From: CAZNRY01 sp964575675 | GTDB lineage: Bacteria; Eisenbacteria; RBG-16-71-46; CAIMUX01; VGJL01 | DNA: 18,856 bases | NCBI GenBank assembly: GCA_964575675.1 | Contig: CAZNRY010000075.1 | Span: 1 to 18,856, forward strand | Direction: 5' to 3' | The notes under the pieces: model-generated | The model's database searches: none | Told to the model about the DNA's origin: nothing | What the model saw: the letters and a program-made list of their open reading frames with translations, nothing else | Program-made: the position numbers and the translations under genes | Shown: positions 14,337 to 18,856 of the stretch, piece after piece | Position numbering within the stretch: position 1 is the first letter of the stretch | How the letters are laid out: each line of letters opens with the position of its first letter

Positions 14337-14789
14337 TCAGTTGTCGTAGACCAGCGTGGCCAGGGAAACGGACCGTTGCGCCGTCGGGTTCGCAGGCCAC
14401 GAAACGGAGGAGCGCACCGTCGTGAGGTGCATCTCGGGGGCGTCGTTCTGGACGGAAACCGCTATCGAGTAGGGCGTTGCGCCGATCCGGCGTGTCTCCG
14501 TCCAGTTGGAAATCGAGGCGTATGGTCTCGAGATCGTCCGTTCGAGTGATTCTTGGGCCAGTAGCGTAGCGACGCGCTTGCGCTCCTCTTGGTCGAACCA
14601 GACGCGTCCCTTGGCGAAGAACTCGACAATCCCGATGGCCAGCAGGCCGATGATGAGCGTCGAGATGACGATCTCCAGGAGCGAGGAACCACTCTGGGTC
14701 ACACCTCGGCGGCTCTTGGACCCTCGCAAAGCCCTGGAAAGTCCGAATAAAGACAGGATCACGTGCCACCTCACCAGTCGTCGGACCAA
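14337..14789 (-). CDS. Minor pilin (PilV/GspI-like); start uncertain
   Basis: The prepilin signature is clear: basic SKSRRGVTQSG, cleavage after G34 (numbered from the TTG at 14789), then SSLLEIVISTLIIGLLAIGIV with Glu at +5. The sequence after it, 'VATLLAQESLERTI', resembles the 'A..LAQ..LE' helix of PilV/GspI. The head is about 90 residues and ends at 150. No ATG precedes the signature. TTG 14789 gives a 34-residue leader containing a hydrophobic patch; TTG 14729 would give a shorter, more usual leader (14 residues); GTG candidates also exist. It is followed 13 nt later by the PilX-like gene. A possible promoter lies upstream at 14839-14868. Confidence 0.82.
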   Translation of the reverse strand: MVRRLVRWHVILSLFGLSRALRGSKSRRGVTQSGSSLLEIVISTLIIGLLAIGIVEFFAKGRVWFDQEERKRVATLLAQESLERTISRPYASISNWTETRRIGATPYSIAVSVQNDAPEMHLTTVRSSVSWPANPTAQRSVSLATLVYDN

Positions 14790-14838
14790 GGGAATCTATC
14801 CCGGAGCCTGCACCTTCCTGGCGCGTGTTCGTACATGA

Positions 14839-14868
14839 AATTATCTGGCGTTTCGCGCCGTAACTCAA
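14839..14868 (-). promoter_or_regulatory. Possible sigma-70-like promoter for the minor-pilin subcluster
   Basis: On the minus strand TTGAGT (14868-14863) and ATAATT (14844-14839) are separated by 18 nt, within an AT-rich island that stands out in this GC-rich DNA. The predicted start near 14832 would leave a leader of about 40 nt before the first candidate start of the PilV-like gene. The spacer contains a small GGCG/CGCC hairpin. This fits the 223-nt gap that separates the gene from the preceding operon member. Confidence 0.4.
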
Positions 14869-15012
14869 GTGATTGTAGGAGACGGTGACAAGAGAGATGG
14901 AGCCGCCGGAACCGGACGCCGCACCAGGCGGCCGCGGGGGGGCAGGTCGGGTGGAGCTGGTGGTAGAGGATGGGGATGGCCGTTCGTGGCGAGGTCTATG
15001 CCCCCTCCCAGG

Positions 15013-15858
15013 CTATTCGCCCTGGGAAAGCGCGGACGGGTGGGAGCGTTCCACCCTCAAGACGGTCTGCTCGACGCGCTCAGCCCAGACACTTTGCGGG
15101 GGGGCGCCGCCGTCCATGGGACGCAGCTTCACGGAGAGGGCCCTGACTCCTCCGCGAGGCGAGATGCCGCAGTCGGCTAGTCCTACGTGCTTGCCCGCTT
15201 GGCCCGGTCCGAGGTAGAGGACTCCGTCTCGCACGAGCGGTTCGCGCAGGCAGGCCCCGCGCGACACGACGGCGATCTGGGCTCCAAGGGCAGGGGCGGC
15301 GTTGGCCGCGAAACTGAGATCACCCGAGCAGAGCAGGACCACGAGATCCACGTCGCCAAGGGAGCGTAACGCCCGCCTTGCGGGTGAGGAGTCCATCCTC
15401 TCCTCCACGGCGACCAGGCCAATGCGCAATCCTTGGGAATCGACCAGACGGGCCTCGTTCGGCTTCAGCCACCGCGGGCCAGACGGGGCAGAGCGTTGAT
15501 TTCCTTCGATAACGATCGCGTCGTACCCCGCTTCCTCGGCTGCGGCTTCGTGAAGGGCGAGGAGGCCGAGGAACTCGCCGGAGGGAAGAAGCGGAAAATC
15601 GCTCGCGTCCGGCAGGAAGCGGCCCGCATCGACAACGAGCAGCGGTCCCCCGGGAGCGGTGCGGAGCGAGTCGAGAAAACCGATCCGGCGCGCCAGGCCT
15701 CCGAGCGGCTGCCCGGGACAGGCGCACGGAAGAAGGTTGCCGCGGGTCTCCGCCGTATACGCGATGCGGAGGTTCTCCGGCCGAACGCCTTCGGAGCGCG
15801 CCGGCAGTACGGCGAGAAATAGAGCGAGAACCCCGGCGCGCCATGGAAGACGCGTCAC
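15013..15858 (-). CDS. Secreted UshA-like metallophosphatase-fold protein, apparently without metal ligands
   Basis: A 281-residue exported protein. The GTG at 15858 overlaps the TGA of the giant pilin gene (GTGA) and gives a signal peptide, 'WRAGVLALFLAVLPARS', cut near residue 22. The mature part starts 'LRIAYTAETRGNLLPCACPGQ' (shown to Q50), then 'PLGGLARR'. This is the pattern of calcineurin-like/5'-nucleotidase-family proteins that read '…GNL.PCGCPG.P.GGLARR'. Later blocks align too: 'LLVVDAGRF' (73-81), 'GYDAIVIEGN' (111-120), 'GLRIGLVAVEE' (143-153), 'YLGPGQAGKHVGLAD' (215-229). The Asp-x-His, Asn-His and His metal positions expected in active phosphoesterases are replaced (for example ETRG, GNQR, CSGD, SRGA). 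It may therefore be a binding or structural homologue. The link to pili is from operon context only. Confidence 0.7.
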   Translation of the reverse strand: MTRLPWRAGVLALFLAVLPARSEGVRPENLRIAYTAETRGNLLPCACPGQPLGGLARRIGFLDSLRTAPGGPLLVVDAGRFLPDASDFPLLPSGEFLGLLALHEAAAEEAGYDAIVIEGNQRSAPSGPRWLKPNEARLVDSQGLRIGLVAVEERMDSSPARRALRSLGDVDLVVLLCSGDLSFAANAAPALGAQIAVVSRGACLREPLVRDGVLYLGPGQAGKHVGLADCGISPRGGVRALSVKLRPMDGGAPPQSVWAERVEQTVLRVERSHPSALSQGE

Positions 15859-18695
15859 GGCAGAATGGCCGCGCTCTGGCATCGGGCGTCGTCCCAGCGC
15901 GCCGCCGAGGCGCCCGTGCGGAATCCGATCTTGCCGCTCGCGTTCATGTTGTTGTCCGTGACGTCGAGGACCTGCTGGCATCCGAGGTAGACGCGCGCCC
16001 GCTTGCTCGATACGACGACCTTCAGGTTGTACCACTGGCCGTTGCTCAGGGCGACGCTGTAGGAGCCGGTCGTCGTGTAGGTTCCGCTCCGCATGCGGCT
16101 CAAGCGGACGACGTCGGTGCTGCTGATGATGCCTGCCGTGTAGAAGTTGTTGTCGTCCGTGTAGCGGAAGACAAGGTAGGCGGCCGTTCCGCTCGTGATC
16201 TTGATTTTCGCCTCGTAGGTGATGTCGGACAGGATGTTCGAGCCGATCAGTGTGCGGTTGCTCGTGAGATTCGACTGGTAGAGCTCCCCCGAGTTCGAGC
16301 TCCAGGCGCCGCTGCGGACCGTCCATCCGGTGATGTTGCCGTCGTCGAAATCGTCGAAGACCGCCGCGCCGCGGTTCGTTCCGTCCCCCGAGCAGAAGCC
16401 CCCCTGGGGGTTCTTGAAGACGAGGTTGAAGGGAACGTCGCGGACGTCTCCGTCCAGGACGAGGACGAGAGGCTGGCCGTCGGGGAAGGAGCTCCAGGAG
16501 GGAACAGTGACGTCGCTGATGTTGAGCGTCGTTCCGGAGGGTCGTGGTCCGACCGCGCCGTCCTGGCCGGCCGTCCCGTCGCTGTTCCAGATCTGCGCGA
16601 GGGGGCGCCCGTAGAGGACCTGGGTCGCATTCGAGCCGCCCGTCCATGTCGGAACGATGCGGGCGAGCGTCTCGTCGGAGGAGCTATCGGTGTAGATCTC
16701 GAGGTGGACGTCCTTGTTGGCGCCGGCGGCCGTCGAGACCCATGACGGGCAGCCCGACTGGATCTGGCATGGGACGCACGTGGTCATCCCGTATGCCTCT
16801 TGCGACAGGGGGCTCTCGTGAGCGGGGGAGCATCGATCGTAGCAGGTCACGGCGACGTAATAGGTCGTGCAACCCTCGAGTCCCGTGAGCCCCAGTTCGC
16901 AGAGGCTGCCCTGGGTGACGGCGTCGCGAGGGAGCGTGATCGGCGAGGTTCCCTCCGCGGCGCCCGTCCCGGTGTAGACGCCCGGCGCCGTTCCGTAGTA
17001 GACGCGGTACCCGGCGAGATCGCAGTCGCTCTGGTTCGCGTTCCAGAGCAGATCGATCCGGTTGTCGAGCGGCGAGACGGCCAGGCCGGCCGCGGGACTG
17101 GGAATGGAAGGATCGCACGGTTCCGCAAGGGCGACCGAGACCTCGTTGCCCATGCACGAGCCGCTGCTCTCGTGGCCGCATTGATCGACCGTCCGCGCGT
17201 GCACGTAGTACGTCTTGCAGCCCGTGAGGCCGGTGAGGACGGCCGACGTTCCGTTTCCAGTGATCATGGATTCATGAACCGTGCTGCCGGGGATCGTGTC
17301 GTAGTAGACGTAGGTCGCGCTGATCTCGGAGGAGGGCAGGACGACCAGGTTGTCGCGAAGCGTCGGGTTGGTCCAGGTGAGGGCAAGCTCGCCCGAAACC
17401 TCGGTGGGCTGCCCGTCGAGCGCAACCGGACACTGCGGAGGCGAGGGGCGGTCGACGGCGCACTCGGGGGAGACGGCGCCCTCGCTGCAGCAGATCCGCG
17501 CCGAGACAACGTAGTAGTACGTCGCGCAGCCGCCCGGGAGATTGTCCGTGTAGGAGGTCGTGCCGCCCGTGGTCGTGGCGATCAGGAACGCCTCGCCCGG
17601 CGTCACGCCTGGATTCACATCCCGGTAGAGGAGGTACTCGACCGGCACCGTGATCGGGTTTCCGTCCTCGAACTGCGTGACCGCGGGCCATTGTAGGAGG
17701 AGGCCGCCCGTATCCTGGGCCGTCAGTCCGGTCGGGGCGCGCGGGGTGGTTCCTCCCACGACGTCGACCTCACGGGTGCACTGGTAGCTTTCCACGCCGC
17801 TGCGGCTGACACAGGTGACGGCGATCCAGTGGGTGTTGCACGTAAGGCCCGAGACGGTCCACGTGGTGATCGTGCGGGCGAGGCGGGCGTTGAGCGACAT
17901 GTCGTTCGGGTCGATCCCGTAGTAGAAGTTGAAATGGCTGATGTCGGCGAGGGCGAGTGGGGTGCCGTCGGTGTTCGTCGTCGGGGTCGCCCATGTCATC
18001 GTCACGGAACTGCAGTTCGGAAACGTCGGGTCGTCGCAGGCCGGAGTGGCCGGGCGGCTGCGCGCGGGCGAGAGCGGAAGGTTGCGGGGATAGACGGTCG
18101 AGGAGAGGGTCATCGTCGAGTAGGGCTGTTGCTTCCACCGCTGAGACTCCGTCGCGGTCACGGCCACGCTCATTTCGCCGATCAACTCGGGCTGCGGGAC
18201 GGGGTTCGCAAGCTCGGTCCCGCCCCCGTTGAAGTAGCGGAACGAGAGGCCCGCCTGCTCGATTCCATACGACTGCGGAGCCGAAACGATCACGGTTCCG
18301 CCACTGTCGGCGACCGTCTTCATGAGGATCGTATCGCTCGGATTCGGGGTGTCGGGATCCCCGGACGGATCCAGCGCATAGGAGATGATCTCCGCCCCGG
18401 GGATCTCGGTCATGAGATCCGCGACGAAGACGATCGAATCGGGACCCGCGTATCGAATCGACGGCTGCGTCGGGTCCTTCCCGTAGCTCACGTGGCGGAA
18501 GTCGTCGGTCAAGGACGAGATCGCGACGCGCGCGTTTTGCTGCATCTCGACGAGCCTCTGCTGCACGTCGTGGCTCTTGCGGGCGGCGTAGAAGGTCTGG
18601 TAGAGGGACGCGGCGACGACCCCCGTGATGACGAGCACCACCATGGTCTCCACGAGGGTGAAGCCCGCGCGTCGGGATGGCATGTTGCGGGTCAT
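15855..18695 (-). CDS. Giant modular minor pilin: GspJ/PilW-like pilin + four FN3-like modules + LamG-like domain
   Basis: A 946-residue prepilin. The ATG at 18695 is preferred because AGGAGG is just upstream and the leader is then MTRNMPSRRAG. An ATG at 18719 would overlap the preceding stop. PilD should cut after G11, leaving FTLVETMVVLVITGVVAASL with Glu at +5. The head to about 205 resembles GspJ/PilW ('FYAARKSHDVQQRLVEMQQNARVAISSL', spanning 36-61, and 'DDFRHV'). Four Cys-rich FN3-like modules follow (about 213-313, 318-416, 421-523, 527-637). A linker domain lies at 638-775. A C-terminal jelly-roll/LamG-like domain lies at about 779-940 ('FDDFDDGNITGW', 'YEAKIKI', 'GQWYNLKVVV', 'ARVYLGCQQVLDV', 'GKIGFRT'). 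There are 25 cysteines, all after residue 219, implying many disulfides. Ordinary GspJ/PilW is about 200-350 residues. Modular pilins with grafted lectin or vWA domains are known in streptococcal T4P; a tip adhesin is the likely role here. Confidence 0.88.
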   Translation of the reverse strand: MTRNMPSRRAGFTLVETMVVLVITGVVAASLYQTFYAARKSHDVQQRLVEMQQNARVAISSLTDDFRHVSYGKDPTQPSIRYAGPDSIVFVADLMTEIPGAEIISYALDPSGDPDTPNPSDTILMKTVADSGGTVIVSAPQSYGIEQAGLSFRYFNGGGTELANPVPQPELIGEMSVAVTATESQRWKQQPYSTMTLSSTVYPRNLPLSPARSRPATPACDDPTFPNCSSVTMTWATPTTNTDGTPLALADISHFNFYYGIDPNDMSLNARLARTITTWTVSGLTCNTHWIAVTCVSRSGVESYQCTREVDVVGGTTPRAPTGLTAQDTGGLLLQWPAVTQFEDGNPITVPVEYLLYRDVNPGVTPGEAFLIATTTGGTTSYTDNLPGGCATYYYVVSARICCSEGAVSPECAVDRPSPPQCPVALDGQPTEVSGELALTWTNPTLRDNLVVLPSSEISATYVYYDTIPGSTVHESMITGNGTSAVLTGLTGCKTYYVHARTVDQCGHESSGSCMGNEVSVALAEPCDPSIPSPAAGLAVSPLDNRIDLLWNANQSDCDLAGYRVYYGTAPGVYTGTGAAEGTSPITLPRDAVTQGSLCELGLTGLEGCTTYYVAVTCYDRCSPAHESPLSQEAYGMTTCVPCQIQSGCPSWVSTAAGANKDVHLEIYTDSSSDETLARIVPTWTGGSNATQVLYGRPLAQIWNSDGTAGQDGAVGPRPSGTTLNISDVTVPSWSSFPDGQPLVLVLDGDVRDVPFNLVFKNPQGGFCSGDGTNRGAAVFDDFDDGNITGWTVRSGAWSSNSGELYQSNLTSNRTLIGSNILSDITYEAKIKITSGTAAYLVFRYTDDNNFYTAGIISSTDVVRLSRMRSGTYTTTGSYSVALSNGQWYNLKVVVSSKRARVYLGCQQVLDVTDNNMNASGKIGFRTGASAARWDDARCQSAAILP
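16785..18059 (-). repeat. Four tandem FN3-like modules in the giant pilin gene
   Basis: Successive modules of about 100 codons lie near 18059-17757, 17744-17448, 17435-17127 and 17117-16785. Each contains 'L.WP/W.NP/WNA', an 'Y.VYY/YLLYRD/FNFYYG' strand, and an 'LxGCxTYYVxA'-like strand followed by further cysteines. The last two read LTGCKTYYVHA and LEGCTTYYVAV. The shared Cys-TYYV landmark indicates duplication from one ancestral cysteine-bearing FN3 unit. Confidence 0.65.
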
Positions 18696-18708
18696 GGCTC
18701 CTCCTCGC

Positions 18709-18856
18709 TCAAGGCGCATCGGCGCGGACGGTCACTCGGCCGGTCCGGACCAATGAAAGGATGAAAGTGTCCTCCCGCGCGTTCGTGAAGACGACGTTGA
18801 AGGGGGCGTCTTCAGCCTGAATCGTGCCGCGGCCCTCGAACTCGACGTCGGTGTTG
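18709..18856 (-). CDS. C-terminus of a GspH/FimT-like minor pilin, 5' end outside window
   Basis: The minus-strand frame is open from the window edge to a TGA at 18709-18711 and encodes 48 residues. They start NTDVEFEGRGTIQAED and end 'LSLVRTGRVTVRADAP'. A 'F.GRGT' strand, a 'FNVVFTN' strand and a closing 'L.RTGRV.VR' strand are typical of the GspH/FimT/FimU pilin fold. The stop is 13 nt before the ATG of the giant pilin. The order GspH-like then GspJ-like suits a minor-pilin operon. Only the C-terminal third is visible. Confidence 0.72.
   Translation of the reverse strand, partial: NTDVEFEGRGTIQAEDAPFNVVFTNAREDTFILSLVRTGRVTVRADAP

Noticed and set aside
14902..14932. GCCGCC/GGCGGC inverted repeat as a terminator after the UshA-like gene
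   Set aside because: Only 6 bp with a long loop and no T-tract; expected by chance in this composition.
14869..15217. Small plus-strand frames in the gap and over the 3' end of the UshA-like gene
   Set aside because: Arg/Gly-rich, without motif or ribosome-binding site, and largely antisense to a real gene.
15859..16647. Upstream extension of the UshA-like frame to 16647
   Set aside because: The extension is the shifted frame of the giant pilin (Arg/His/Gly-rich). The signal peptide begins only at the GTG at 15858.
15843..18764. Three long plus-strand frames (15843-16745, 16800-17696, 17829-18764) under the giant pilin
   Set aside because: All are antisense to well-defined pilin, FN3 and LamG-like coding sequence and have shadow-like composition.

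Overview
This is a GC-rich (by eye roughly two-thirds G+C, not computed), densely packed bacterial window. It is almost entirely devoted to a type IV pilus (T4P) or closely related type II secretion-like machine. Secretins, a PilMNOP alignment complex and lipoprotein-type signals point to a diderm (Gram-negative-type) bacterium. The order ABC ATPase, ABC permease, accessory protein, pilD, pilM-N-O-P-Q closely parallels the Myxococcus xanthus pilGHI-D-MNOPQ cluster. The modular, Ig-rich surface proteins recall uncultivated lineages such as Candidatus Eisenbacteria or other FCB-group/deltaproteobacterial relatives. The taxonomic placement is inference only.

Plus strand, 1-12328. The window opens with the last 44 residues of a secretin. 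Then come a PilT-family ATPase with a degenerate His box, an unrecognised two-TM protein and an 893-residue probable lipoprotein built from about eight Ig-like (Big_1/invasin-type) modules, closed by a GC-rich hairpin. A second block begins at 4875. It holds an ABC-2 type exporter (ATPase and permease, 4-nt overlap), a small TPR-like membrane-anchored protein, the prepilin peptidase PilD, and pilM, pilN, pilO, pilP and a short pilQ. Most junctions are overlapping ATGA/GTGA or a few nucleotides apart, so this is almost certainly one or two operons. A 102-nt convergent gap with two GC hairpins follows.

Minus strand, 18856-12431. A converging cluster of minor pilins or pseudopilins is read right to left. 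It starts with the C-terminus of a GspH/FimT-like pilin (cut by the window edge). Next is a 946-residue minor pilin whose GspJ/PilW-like head is followed by four cysteine-rich fibronectin-III-like modules, a linker domain and a C-terminal LamG/jelly-roll-like domain. A secreted UshA-like metallophosphatase homologue lacking the usual metal ligands overlaps it by 4 nt. Then, after a possible promoter, come a PilV/GspI-like pilin, a 452-residue PilX/GspK-like protein (DUF4900-type) and a last PilW-like pilin whose prepilin leader has no canonical start codon.

How the genes fit together: PilD processes the prepilins; PilM (cytoplasmic actin-like), PilN/PilO (inner membrane) and PilP connect to the PilQ outer-membrane channel; the PilT-like ATPase would act on pilus dynamics; the minor pilins would form the priming or tip complex. 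The most novel item is the giant modular minor pilin. It looks like a tip adhesin made by grafting a long FN3-LamG stalk and head onto a pilin module. The neighbouring Ig-repeat lipoprotein may be a second surface adhesin. No extension ATPase (PilB), PilC or major pilin gene lies inside the window. No tRNA, rRNA, CRISPR array or insertion sequence was seen.
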